NCBI GenBank assembly: GCA_029260675.1
Contig: JAJDCV010000034.1
Coordinates: 1 to 14,607 of the forward strand
Origin: Phycisphaeraceae bacterium
GTDB taxonomy: Bacteria > Planctomycetota > Phycisphaerae > Phycisphaerales > Phycisphaeraceae
DNA length: 14,607 bases
Direction of reading: 5' to 3'
The first letter of the stretch is position 1. Each line of letters opens with the position of its first letter. A program made the translations under genes and the position numbers. The notes beneath the pieces were generated by a model. The model had not been told where the DNA came from and ran no database searches. It saw only the letters and a program-made list of their open reading frames with translations. Shown here in pieces: positions 1-7,453 of this stretch.

Positions 1-2769
1 GGCGAGCCGACCAATGCGCTGTTCGCCTTCACCGGGATGTTGATCAAGCTCTTCAAGGACTGCAAGCCCCCCTACGCCGCGATGGTCATCGACCCCAAAG
101 GCAAGACCTTCCGCGACGATTTCTACCCCGAATACAAAGCCAACCGCGACGAGGCACCCGACGATTTTGTCGCGCAGATCCCTCGCATGTTCGAGCTGGC
201 GGAGTTGTTCGGCCTGCCGATCATCGTCGCCCCGGGCTACGAGGCTGATGATGTGTTGGCCACACTCGCCGACCAAGTCGCCGCCGGTGGGTTCGACGAC
301 GAATCGCCCGGCCTACAACTCAAACTCGTCGCCAAGGACAAAGACCTCGAGCAGGTGCTGGGTGAACGGGTCACCCTCTACGACGTGCAGACCGACCTGA
401 CATTCGACGGCGAGGCCCTGAAAGAAAAACGCGGCATCACACCGCAGCAGGTGATCGACTACCAGACCCTGATCGGCGACCCCACCGACAACATCCCCGG
501 CGTCAAGGGCATCGGGCCCAAAACCGCCAGTAAACTCCTCGAACAGTTCGGCACCGTCGAAAACCTGCTCGCTAACCTGGATCAGCTTAAGGGCAAGCAG
601 AAAGAAAACCTCGAAACCGCCAAGAACAACGGCGTCATCGAATTGACCCGCAAGCTGGTTACCCTTCGGCGGGACACACCCGTCGAGTTTTCATTAGCGG
701 ACACCCAGACAAACGGCACAGACAAAATCAACGGGCCCGCCCTGCTCGCCCTGTTCAAAGAATTGGGCTTCAACCGCCACGTCACCGACCTTCAAAAACT
801 CTTGGGACTGGATGCCCAGCCTGAGACGCCAAAGAAAAAGACTGGCAAGAAGAAGGCTACCGCACCCGCACCGGTCGGCGGATTGTTCGGCCATATCGAA
901 CAAAGCCCGGACGAGGAACAAGAGGTCGACTCGCCTCCCATCACCGCAACCGGCGACTACCGCGCGATCATCACGGACAGCGAATTGAAAGACCTGGTCG
1001 GCACACTCAAGAAGCAAAAACTAATCGCTGTGGACACCGAGACGATCGGCTTGGGCCACCACGCCCCGCTCTGTGGCATCTGTCTCTCATGGGAAGCCGG
1101 CAGCGGCGTGTACGTCCCGGTGTGTTCGCCGAACCCCGACGAACACCTGAACAAAAAGACGGTGCTTGCGGCGGTTGGACCTATCCTCGAAGACAAGTCA
1201 ATCGGCAAGTGCGGGCACAACCTCAAGTACGACCTGCTGGTGCTGCGCCACAGCGGCGTTGAACTCAACGGCATCGTCTTTGATTCCATGATCGCCGGCC
1301 ACCTCCTTGGCTTGCCGGGGTTGAGCATGGACCACATGGCCCTGTCGCTGCTCAACTACGAAACGATCCCTATCAGCCAACTGATCGGCGAGCGCGGCCG
1401 GGGCAAGACGCAGAAAACCATGGACCAGGTCCCGCTCGACCTGGCGACCCCTTACTCCGCCGAGGACGCCGACATCAGCCTGCGCCTCTGTGAGTTGATG
1501 CGCCCAAGGATCGACGAAGCCGAGATGACGGCACTGTTAGATAACGTTGAGACACCCCTGATCGAAGTGCTCGCCACCATGGAAGACCACGGGATCAAGG
1601 TTAACTCGGCAACCCTCGACGAACAGAAGGCCGACCTGGCCGGCAGGATCGACGAACTCCGCGAACAGATCCACGAGGCCGCCGGCGGCGCGTTCAATGT
1701 CGATTCGCCCAAGCAGCTCGCCGAGGTGCTGTTCACCAACCTGGGCCTCCCTGTCGTCAAGCGCAAGAAGACCGGGCCATCGACCGACGTCGAGGTGCTC
1801 GAGAAGCTCGCGGACATGGACGATATCGACCCGGTCGCACAGAAAGTCCCCGTACTCATGCTCGAGTACCGCCAGCTATCCAAGCTCGTCGGGACCTACC
1901 TGGGCAACCTCAAGGACAGCATCAGTCCGCGCGACGGCCGGGTCCACGCACGATTCCATCAGACCGGCGCAGCGACCGGCCGACTCTCCAGCAGCGACCC
2001 GAACCTCCAGAACATCCCGATCCGCACCGAGATCGGCAGGCAGATCCGCAAGGCCTTCATCGCAGAGCCCGGCCACGTCTTGATCAGCGCCGACTACTCC
2101 CAGATCGAGCTGCGCATCCTCGCACACCTAAGCGAAGACCCCCGGCTGTCCGAAGCATTTGAGAACGACCGCGACATCCACACCGCCGTCGCCTCAGAAG
2201 TATTCACCACTCCACTGGACCAGGTCACTTCCGAGCAGCGCGGCCACGCCAAGGTCATCAACTTCGGGATCGTCTACGGCGTCACCGCCTACGGCCTGGC
2301 ACGACGCATCGACGGGCTGGACAACGACTCGGCAAAGAAACTGATCGGCGACTACAAGCAACGCTTCGAGGGCATCGACAAGTTCCTCGCCCAGTGCATC
2401 GAGCAGGCACAAAACCTCGGCTATGTCACCACGATCCTCGGCCGACGCCGGGCCGTCACCGAAATCAGCTCCACCAACGGCCAGACGCGCCAACTCGGCG
2501 AACGCCTCGCGATCAACAGCGTCGTCCAGGGCTCCGCCGCCGACCTGATCAAGCTGGCCATGGTCAACCTCCACCAACGGATCATTAAAGAATCCCTGCC
2601 GATGAAGATGCTCCTTCAGATTCACGACGAGCTGGTATTCGAAACACCCGCAGAAAACACGGATCAGGCCGCGCAGATCATCCGCCAGGAGATGGAGCAC
2701 GCGATGGCCTTGTCCGTCCCGCTGAAAGTCGATGTCGGGATCGGCGCCGACTGGTTCGCCGCGAAGTAG
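1..2769 (+). CDS. polA: DNA polymerase I, 5'-partial (three-domain, proofreading)
   Basis: The protein fills gaps and removes RNA primers during replication and repair. The reading frame is open from base 1, and the residues before the first ATG (base 37) read GEPTNALFAFTG, a typical PolA N-terminus, so the real start lies just outside the window. Numbering from that ATG, residues 1 to about 260 are the 5' nuclease, with GYEADDV and a helix-hairpin-helix around DNIPGVKGIGPKTA. A Lys/Pro-rich linker runs from about 266 to 310. The 3'-5' exonuclease follows with its acidic set intact (D333, E335, D399, Y473, D477), so proofreading is probably active, unlike in Taq. The polymerase domain has motif A DYSQIELR (D686), the O-helix KVINFGIVYG with Phe at the sugar-discrimination position, and motif C IHDE (D864). 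In-window length of 922 residues fits the family. It converges with the membrane-protein gene across a 35-base gap. Confidence 0.97.
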   Translation, partial: GEPTNALFAFTGMLIKLFKDCKPPYAAMVIDPKGKTFRDDFYPEYKANRDEAPDDFVAQIPRMFELAELFGLPIIVAPGYEADDVLATLADQVAAGGFDDESPGLQLKLVAKDKDLEQVLGERVTLYDVQTDLTFDGEALKEKRGITPQQVIDYQTLIGDPTDNIPGVKGIGPKTASKLLEQFGTVENLLANLDQLKGKQKENLETAKNNGVIELTRKLVTLRRDTPVEFSLADTQTNGTDKINGPALLALFKELGFNRHVTDLQKLLGLDAQPETPKKKTGKKKATAPAPVGGLFGHIEQSPDEEQEVDSPPITATGDYRAIITDSELKDLVGTLKKQKLIAVDTETIGLGHHAPLCGICLSWEAGSGVYVPVCSPNPDEHLNKKTVLAAVGPILEDKSIGKCGHNLKYDLLVLRHSGVELNGIVFDSMIAGHLLGLPGLSMDHMALSLLNYETIPISQLIGERGRGKTQKTMDQVPLDLATPYSAEDADISLRLCELMRPRIDEAEMTALLDNVETPLIEVLATMEDHGIKVNSATLDEQKADLAGRIDELREQIHEAAGGAFNVDSPKQLAEVLFTNLGLPVVKRKKTGPSTDVEVLEKLADMDDIDPVAQKVPVLMLEYRQLSKLVGTYLGNLKDSISPRDGRVHARFHQTGAATGRLSSSDPNLQNIPIRTEIGRQIRKAFIAEPGHVLISADYSQIELRILAHLSEDPRLSEAFENDRDIHTAVASEVFTTPLDQVTSEQRGHAKVINFGIVYGVTAYGLARRIDGLDNDSAKKLIGDYKQRFEGIDKFLAQCIEQAQNLGYVTTILGRRRAVTEISSTNGQTRQLGERLAINSVVQGSAADLIKLAMVNLHQRIIKESLPMKMLLQIHDELVFETPAENTDQAAQIIRQEMEHAMALSVPLKVDVGIGADWFAAK

Positions 2770-2804
2770 GCTCACCTCGTGGTGGGCACATGCCCCGCGT
2801 GGGA

Positions 2805-3674
2805 TCACACACCTGTCAGGTCTGTCTCCGGCATCTGCCTCAAACGCAAGGCGATACTCGATACATAGATCACCAGCGTCGCTGCCATGAAAAACTCCTG
2901 AAGTTCGCTCTGCCTCGCCCAGTAAGGCTCTTTCTCATATGCAAACAGCTTAATGTACAGGCGCACCGGGCGGTAGGTCAGGAACACCATCGCCGCACAC
3001 ACCACCGTCGCGCTGGTAGGCCAGAACCAGTACCCCGTATCGGACGGAGTCAGCGCGGGTTTACGCCTCGTCAGGATCAAAGGCGCCGCCAACGCCCCGA
3101 CATAGCACCACAGTTCCACGACGTTCTTGCTGTTGCGCCCAAGCATCTTGCCCACGAAATTATCCAGGTTATGGATGTTAGTTTCGCCCTGTTCGTTCAG
3201 ACCCAGGGCCGTCATCGTCTCTGGCTGCGCCTCCTTACCAAAAAACGACACCGCGATGTGGTGCCCCCAGGACAATTCCTCCCCCGCGAAGTAAAACAAG
3301 CCCAGCGCAAGGATCATCGCCCACACCCTAAGCCGTTTATCCGGGAACCGCTTGCGATGGATCACACTATAAACACCCGCCACGATACCAGGTATAAGGA
3401 TCAACACCGCTGCGTACTCGGTCGGCCCCTCCTTGAACGTCACAAAAACATACCACGTCACGGTCTGCCCATCCGGCTGGGGGTAGAACCCGCTGCGCAT
3501 GGCTTCGGCACCAAAACAAAGCTCCAGCACCAGCAAGAGGATGACCGCCAGGCCCAATGCCGGCAGCACAAACCAGGTGAGCCATCGGGGTAAATCACAT
3601 AGCTGGTTGTCGCTTACAATCGCCTGTTGACCGTTAGATTCAGATATTGCTTCAGCCGCCTGCTGATCAATCAT
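2805..3674 (-). CDS. Six-helix integral membrane protein with GEE/QGE motifs, function unknown
   Basis: This is a 289-residue membrane protein. I chose the ATG at 3674 because AGGGA lies 8 bases upstream; the frame stays open to a TTG at 3722, with other ATGs at 3713 and 3698. Hydrophobic segments lie at about 31-54, 87-106, 116-133, 185-202, 215-233 and 261-278. Helix 3 ends in GEELSW (E132, E133, W136), followed by two His (138, 139). The next loop carries NEQGETNIHN (about 161-169), and SELQE precedes the last helix. This set of conserved acidic, Asn and His residues beside the membrane is familiar from a widespread family of uncharacterised bacterial membrane proteins; no activity is known to me. 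The pattern would suit a metal-dependent or acid-base membrane enzyme, but that is inference. It starts 61 bases after the GH67-like gene stop, so co-transcription is plausible. Confidence 0.85.
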   Translation of the reverse strand: MIDQQAAEAISESNGQQAIVSDNQLCDLPRWLTWFVLPALGLAVILLLVLELCFGAEAMRSGFYPQPDGQTVTWYVFVTFKEGPTEYAAVLILIPGIVAGVYSVIHRKRFPDKRLRVWAMILALGLFYFAGEELSWGHHIAVSFFGKEAQPETMTALGLNEQGETNIHNLDNFVGKMLGRNSKNVVELWCYVGALAAPLILTRRKPALTPSDTGYWFWPTSATVVCAAMVFLTYRPVRLYIKLFAYEKEPYWARQSELQEFFMAATLVIYVSSIALRLRQMPETDLTGV

Positions 3675-3682
3675 GATGGATG

Positions 3683-3687
3683 TCCCT
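3683..3687 (-). promoter_or_regulatory. Ribosome binding site deciding the start of the membrane protein
   Basis: AGGGA on the minus strand, 8 bases before the ATG at 3674. The other in-frame starts (3698, 3713, 3722) have no comparable purine-rich site at suitable spacing. Confidence 0.4.
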
Positions 3688-3734
3688 GTATCAGACATGC
3701 CCACTGCGCACATCCCGCACAATATCCCCGGAAT

Positions 3735-5387
3735 CTAACCCTCTAATTCAGATATGATGTCCTGCGTCACGTCCCAGAAATCCTCTTCCCGGAACGCGGT
3801 CGCCGCCCCGGGCAGGGAACCGAACCGCTGGGTATGGTGGTTCCAGTGGTCCTGCGCGGAGAAGAGTTTTTGCTTAACGATCCCGGCAAACGCTGAGTCC
3901 CCCGTCTTCTGGAACCGCCGATACGCAACCAGCCCCCCCACCATGTCCCGCAACGCCTCGAAGAAGGACTCCGCATAAAGCAGCGAGTTGAGCAACGGCT
4001 CCAGCTCACGGTGACGCCGATCGCTGACTACCTGCTGCAACGCCGCGCGGTGTCGGCCGATTGCCTCCGCCGCGGCTTCCTTCTCATTGATCAGCTCTTC
4101 CAATTGCCCACCGCCAAGGTTCTGGATAATCCGCCAGGCGCTTCGGGTATCCAGTAGATCGTCCTGGATCCAATCCGCATTGGGGTGCCAGGGATTGGCA
4201 CGGCCGCTTGCAAACGGACCGAGATAGAACGCTTGCCGGATAAACTCCGCCGATTCTTCCAACAACTCAACGATCGGCGCCGATGATTCGTTGTCGATCC
4301 CAAGGCGATCTTGCGCCCAACGCTCGGCCAACCCCCGCAGATCGGCTCGCGGGTCGTCGGCCAGCAACGGCACGGCAAACACATTCGCGTCGATCCAATG
4401 CTCGTTCTTCACAAAGGGACCGCCCCAGCCCCCGCCGCGAACCCACGCCCACAGACCCGCGAGGTTCACTCGGCCCGACGCCTCCGCCAACCCATGCACC
4501 TCACCCTCATGTTGCCCCACCTCCGGGCAGCCATCGCGCCACAACGGCGCCTGCCAGTTGGGGATCCCACCCTTGCCCTCAAACTCGCGCTGACACTGTA
4601 GTTCGTACAGGATCGGCCGATCGCCACACAAAAGGCTCGACGGGTTCCATCGCTGGTACCGCCAGAAATCCGTCTGCGTGAACTTGAACGACAGCACCAA
4701 CCGGTCGTCCTTGGGATCACCCGGTAGATTCCCGACGATCCGTTTTGCCACGTCGGGCACATCGTGCATCCCGCCGGGGCGTACGTTCCACGCCCGGACG
4801 ATCAGCCGCTTGTCCTGCCCTTCGACGACCAGCTCGTGGAACCGCTTGATAAACGTCGTGACTCGGTCGGCCCGGCCGAACTGGCTGCACCGCGGGCAGT
4901 GCGGGCTGTACAAATCATTACCAATCAAGTGCAGCAGGCGTTGCGCGTCCGTGTCACCAAACCGCAGAACGATACCGTCGATCTTTGGCCAGCGGGTGAG
5001 CAGCGATTCCAACCCCGCCACCGACAGCTCAATCGCCTGATCGCTGGCAGGACACAGCGTCTGAGGCCGGCCCTTGCAGCACAACCCATTCACATTGCGT
5101 TCCACAGCATGAACCGGCAGGACCAGCACGTCATACGACAGATACACCGACAGACCCGCGTCCTGGGCGGCCTGAATCGTCTGACCGATATGATCCACCC
5201 GCGCATTGACCCACCGACGCAGCTCGTCCGAGCCGATCGCATCGATGTTCTGAATCCCCGACAAAGCCGTGCTCTCGTAGATCACCAGCCCGTTGTACCC
5301 AAGCGCCTTGAGCTGCGCGGGGTCCTGGTATCGGCTATGCACCTGCGGTTCGCCGGGATTCTCAATCAGTGTCGCAAGCTTCAACAT
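3735..5387 (-). CDS. GH67-like (alpha-glucuronidase-fold) protein, cytosolic, probable glycosidase
   Basis: A 550-residue protein without signal peptide or membrane segment. Its middle resembles the catalytic barrel of GH67 alpha-glucuronidases as I recall them: a WRA-type strand (RLIVRAW, about 194-200), then LSFKFTQTDFW, then YELQCQREFEG, then PLWRDG, and later GLWAWVRGGGW leading to an aromatic/Asn segment. D240 and E268 fall where GH67 enzymes have their catalytic carboxylates (D365 and E393 in the Cellvibrio enzyme), and the spacing of 28 residues is the same. The acid position on an earlier strand appears as GDTDA (D145/D147) rather than Glu. A CPRC pair (C164, C167) and Cys 103, 104 and 112 form an insertion that might bind a metal. 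The C-terminal third is helical. Cytosolic location suggests action on imported glucuronate- or uronate-capped oligosaccharides; the substrate is inference. The gene lies between the metallopeptidase and the membrane-protein gene, all on one strand. Confidence 0.8.
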   Translation of the reverse strand: MLKLATLIENPGEPQVHSRYQDPAQLKALGYNGLVIYESTALSGIQNIDAIGSDELRRWVNARVDHIGQTIQAAQDAGLSVYLSYDVLVLPVHAVERNVNGLCCKGRPQTLCPASDQAIELSVAGLESLLTRWPKIDGIVLRFGDTDAQRLLHLIGNDLYSPHCPRCSQFGRADRVTTFIKRFHELVVEGQDKRLIVRAWNVRPGGMHDVPDVAKRIVGNLPGDPKDDRLVLSFKFTQTDFWRYQRWNPSSLLCGDRPILYELQCQREFEGKGGIPNWQAPLWRDGCPEVGQHEGEVHGLAEASGRVNLAGLWAWVRGGGWGGPFVKNEHWIDANVFAVPLLADDPRADLRGLAERWAQDRLGIDNESSAPIVELLEESAEFIRQAFYLGPFASGRANPWHPNADWIQDDLLDTRSAWRIIQNLGGGQLEELINEKEAAAEAIGRHRAALQQVVSDRRHRELEPLLNSLLYAESFFEALRDMVGGLVAYRRFQKTGDSAFAGIVKQKLFSAQDHWNHHTQRFGSLPGAATAFREEDFWDVTQDIISELEG

Positions 5388-5395
5388 GCCCGGGA

Positions 5396-5425
5396 ATCAT
5401 AACGGATGTACGCCACCCCCGTCAC
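5396..5425 (-). promoter_or_regulatory. Putative promoter of the GH67-like gene, very close to its start
   Basis: On the minus strand GTGACG (5425-5420) and TATGAT (5401-5396) are separated by 18 bases. TATGAT lies only 8 bases before the ATG at 5387, so transcription from it would begin at or almost at the start codon. No Shine-Dalgarno sequence precedes this ATG. Seen by eye only. Confidence 0.3.
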
Positions 5426-5441
5426 CCGTCAGAATCACCAC

Positions 5442-5551
5442 TTATACGGATGCTGTCTAATTCATGGTCGGCCGTGTTACCCTCAGCCCCCGGCTTTGCC
5501 GGGGGATTGGCCCCTATTCACCGGCACAAGTTTTAATCTTCATCCGTATCA
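5442..5551. repeat. Intergenic palindromic repeat, copy 1 (full, with terminal inverted repeats)
   Basis: A 110-base element with outer ends TTATACGG (5442-5449) and CCGTATCA (5544-5551); the inverted match extends to nine bases, ATACGGATG against CATCCGTAT. A core TACCCTCAG starts at 5478. It leads into a perfect 8-bp GC hairpin (CCCCCGGC, loop TTT, GCCGGGGG, 5487-5505), followed by a T-rich right arm. Related copies lie near 7157 and 10281. The right end overlaps the metallopeptidase stop codon (TGA, read from 5551). There is no T-run directly after the hairpin on either strand, so it is not a canonical terminator. Confidence 0.75.
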
Positions 5552-5977
5552 GCCGTAGCCCAACTCCGTCAGGTCGTCCTCGTCTAGCCCGAAGTGGTGA
5601 CCGATCTCGTGAAGCAGTGTGATCTTCACCTGCCTGCGAAGCTCCACCAGCCCCCGACCCCGCCGAGCGCCAGCCCCCCCCCCGTGAAACCCCGCCAGCC
5701 GCATGATCGGCCCTCGGAACAGCATCATCCGATCCGGCACCCCCGGCATATCACCCGACGCCTCCACGCTACGATCGGTCAACGCCGTCCCCCAATGCAG
5801 ACCACACAAATCCCCCCCTCCCGCGTCACCCATCACGTCCGCCCGCAACCCCTCCCCAGGCTCATCCTCCACGATCAACGGCACCTCCTCCAACAATACG
5901 TGCAACCTCGGCGGAAGATCCGCCATCACACGGTCAAGCACCTCATCAAATAACTGTCGATCGCGGGTTGAGATCAT
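5549..5977 (-). CDS. Small zincin-type metallopeptidase (Zincin_1-like)
   Basis: A 142-residue protein whose C-terminus carries HEIGHHFGLDEDDL (H123, E124, H127): a zinc-protease HExxH signature, with a third ligand probably among the following acidic residues. EEVPLIVEDEP near residue 30 and PDRMMLFRGP near 81-90 are, from memory, typical of the small bacterial metallopeptidase family of Pfam Zincin_1. Substrates of the family are not known to me. There is no signal peptide, so it is probably cytosolic. I start at the ATG at 5977; a GTG at 6016 would add a hydrophobic stretch that overlaps the divergent intergenic region. A Gly/Arg-rich insertion (GGGAGARRGRG, 99-109) is encoded partly by a run of ten G bases. 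The stop codon is supplied by intergenic repeat copy 1. It is divergent from rlmN, with 64 bases between starts. Confidence 0.85.
   Translation of the reverse strand: MISTRDRQLFDEVLDRVMADLPPRLHVLLEEVPLIVEDEPGEGLRADVMGDAGGGDLCGLHWGTALTDRSVEASGDMPGVPDRMMLFRGPIMRLAGFHGGGAGARRGRGLVELRRQVKITLLHEIGHHFGLDEDDLTELGYG
5674..5683 (-). repeat. Ten-base G homopolymer inside the metallopeptidase gene
   Basis: The plus strand shows ten consecutive C (G on the coding strand). The run covers codons G99 to G101 and the first base of A102, upstream of the HEIGHH active site at 123. Slippage by one base would shift the frame before the catalytic motif. Confidence 0.9.
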
Positions 5978-6026
5978 GATGAAAACCACAAGGGCACGCC
6001 CCCAGCATACCACCACACCAAACCGC

Positions 6027-6032
6027 TACAAT
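6027..6032 (+). promoter_or_regulatory. Putative -10 hexamer of rlmN
   Basis: TACAAT lies 9 bases before the ATG at 6042. I found no good -35 match upstream and no Shine-Dalgarno sequence between it and the start. If used, the transcript would have almost no leader. Confidence 0.25.
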
Positions 6033-6041
6033 CTCCGGCCC

Positions 6042-7151
6042 ATGGACGATCGCCCGCATATCTTCGACCTGACCCCCGAATCGCTCGGTGAACTGCTCGC
6101 CGGCTGGGGGATGCCCGCCTACCGCGCAACACAGGTCCTCGATTGGGTCTACCGCCACGGCGTCACCGATCCCGACAAGATGACCAACCTCGGTGCCTCT
6201 GACCGCCAAACACTCGCGCATCGGCTATGTTTCATCCGGGGCAGAGTATTGGGCCACCAACGCGCCACCGACGGCACCCAGAAGATGCTCATCGACTGGA
6301 ACCTGACCCCGGATGATCCGACCGACACCGGCTCCCTGAATGTGCTTGGAAATAGTGCCTCACAGACCGAGTGCGTCATGATCCCCGCCGACGAAGCCAA
6401 GCCCCGCCGCACCGCCTGCATCTCCAGCCAGATCGGCTGCCCGGTCGGCTGCAAGTTCTGCGCCTCGGGCCTCGGCGGGCTCGACGGCAACCTCACCGCC
6501 GGTCAGATCGTCCAGCAGGCCTGGCAGCTCGCTCAGCTCAACGGCGTCGGACGTATCAGCCACATCGTCTTCATGGGGATGGGCGAGCCGCTGGCGAACT
6601 TCGATGAAGTGACCCGCGCAATCCAGACACTCACCGCACCCTGGGGCATGGGCATCTCAGGCCGACGCATCACCGTCAGCACCGTCGGCCTCCCGCCACA
6701 GATACGCAAGCTCGCCGAACTCGACCTGCCGATCACACTGGCCATCAGCCTGCACGCACCCAACGACCCGCTGCGCCAACAACTCATCCCCTGGGCCAAA
6801 TCCATCACCATCGACCAACTCGTCGACGCCGGCCGAGACTACTTCAACCAGACCGGCCGAGAGGTCACGCTCGAATACATCCTCTTAGGCGGCGTCAACG
6901 ATCAGCCCGAACACGCCCACCAACTCGCCCACGTCGCCAAACGCCTGCGCAGCAACGTCAACCTCATCCGCTACAACGAGGTCGCCCCCCTGCCCTTCAC
7001 CCGCCCCGCCGACGCCGGCGTCCGACAATTCCAAAATACCCTCCTGTCCGCCGGCATCAACTGCCACATCCGCGCCAGCCGAGGCCGCGACATCGCCGCC
7101 GCCTGCGGCCAACTCCGCCACGAACACGATCACCCCCCCGCAATAAACTAA
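6042..7151 (+). CDS. rlmN: Dual-specificity rRNA/tRNA adenine-C2 methyltransferase RlmN (radical SAM)
   Basis: The enzyme methylates C2 of A2503 in 23S rRNA and of A37 in certain tRNAs. The 369-residue protein has the radical-SAM cluster motif as C133-x3-C137-x2-C140. The upstream Cys126 in CISSQIGC corresponds to E. coli C118, and C355 in ACGQL corresponds to the methyl-carrying C355, so both mechanism cysteines are present. Other family blocks visible are FMGMGEP (SAM binding), STVGLPP, SLHAPND, and LLGGVND near the C-terminus. I start at the ATG at 6042, where MDDRPHIFDL opens a normal RlmN N-terminus. The open frame back to 5703 runs antisense through the metallopeptidase and is not RlmN-like. 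Divergent from the metallopeptidase, with no close partner downstream. Confidence 0.97.
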   Translation: MDDRPHIFDLTPESLGELLAGWGMPAYRATQVLDWVYRHGVTDPDKMTNLGASDRQTLAHRLCFIRGRVLGHQRATDGTQKMLIDWNLTPDDPTDTGSLNVLGNSASQTECVMIPADEAKPRRTACISSQIGCPVGCKFCASGLGGLDGNLTAGQIVQQAWQLAQLNGVGRISHIVFMGMGEPLANFDEVTRAIQTLTAPWGMGISGRRITVSTVGLPPQIRKLAELDLPITLAISLHAPNDPLRQQLIPWAKSITIDQLVDAGRDYFNQTGREVTLEYILLGGVNDQPEHAHQLAHVAKRLRSNVNLIRYNEVAPLPFTRPADAGVRQFQNTLLSAGINCHIRASRGRDIAAACGQLRHEHDHPPAIN

Positions 7152-7156
7152 AACCA

Positions 7157-7264
7157 CTGATTCATCACCACTAAACCCACGAGCCGCCGCCCTACCCTCA
7201 GCCCCCGGTTCCGCCGGGGGATCAGCCCGTGATTGTGCTCACATATTTCATTCGATTTCCGTAT
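7157..7264. repeat. Intergenic palindromic repeat, copy 2 (left end degenerate)
   Basis: TACCCTCAG starts at 7193, followed by CCCCCGG, loop TTCCG, CCGGGGG (7202-7220). CCGTAT lies at 7259-7264. The distance from the hairpin's GGGGGAT to CCGTAT is 36 bases, the same as in copy 1, and about half of those bases match without gaps. The left arm shares CTAA and CCG blocks with copy 1, but the terminal ATACGG is not recognisable, so the left boundary is approximate. It begins about 6 bases after the rlmN stop. Confidence 0.6.
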
Positions 7265-7339
7265 GCCCCCTCACCCGCACCCCGCCCCACCACATCCCGC
7301 GGGCCTGCACCACGCACAACATCCAAAATCCGCCACCCC

Positions 7340-7368
7340 TTTACCCCCCCACCCAACCCGACTAGAAT
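7340..7368 (+). promoter_or_regulatory. Promoter of the tRNA-Arg gene
   Basis: TTTACC (7340-7345) and TAGAAT (7363-7368) are separated by 17 bases. The tRNA begins 12 bases after the -10 box, leaving room for a short 5' leader removed by RNase P. Spacing and position fit a housekeeping sigma promoter. Confidence 0.5.
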
Positions 7369-7379
7369 CCACCCTGATC

Positions 7380-7453
7380 GGCCGTGTAGCTCAGCTGGAT
7401 AGAGCGGCTGCCTCCGGAGCAGCAGGTCGCGGGTTCGAATCCCTCCACGGTCA
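7380..7453 (+). tRNA. tRNA-Arg (anticodon CCG, reads CGG)
   Basis: A 74-base cloverleaf. The acceptor arm GGCCGTG pairs with CACGGTC (one G-T pair at 2-71), with discriminator A. The D arm is GCTC/GAGC around AGCTGGATA. The anticodon stem GCTGC/GCAGC encloses the loop CTCCGGA, with anticodon CCG. The T loop TTCGAAT follows GGG and precedes CCC. The T stem has one C-T mismatch at 50-64 (GCGGG against CCCTC). CCA is not encoded and must be added after transcription. No terminator hairpin is evident directly after it. Confidence 0.93.

Noticed and set aside
2194..2808. 204-codon open frame on the minus strand
   Set aside because: Antisense to the polymerase domain of polA, with low-complexity composition and no motif.
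2790..3593. 267-codon open frame on the plus strand
   Set aside because: Antisense to the membrane protein, which has clear helices and family motifs. The frame is Arg/His/Pro-rich and shows no domain; it is a by-product of GC-rich codons.
4764..5402. 212-codon open frame on the plus strand
   Set aside because: Antisense to the GH67-like gene, with no recognisable protein features.
5487..5505. GC-rich hairpin as an intrinsic terminator of the metallopeptidase
   Set aside because: No T-run follows on either strand, and the same hairpin occurs as the centre of a repeat family; better explained as part of the repeat.
5703..6041. N-terminal extension of RlmN by 113 codons
   Set aside because: It runs antisense through the metallopeptidase, is Ser/Arg/Pro-rich, and RlmN homologues begin near the ATG at 6042.
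7380..7453. tRNA 3' end as an integration (att) site
   Set aside because: No direct repeat of the tRNA 3' segment was found downstream in the window, and there is no integrase gene.
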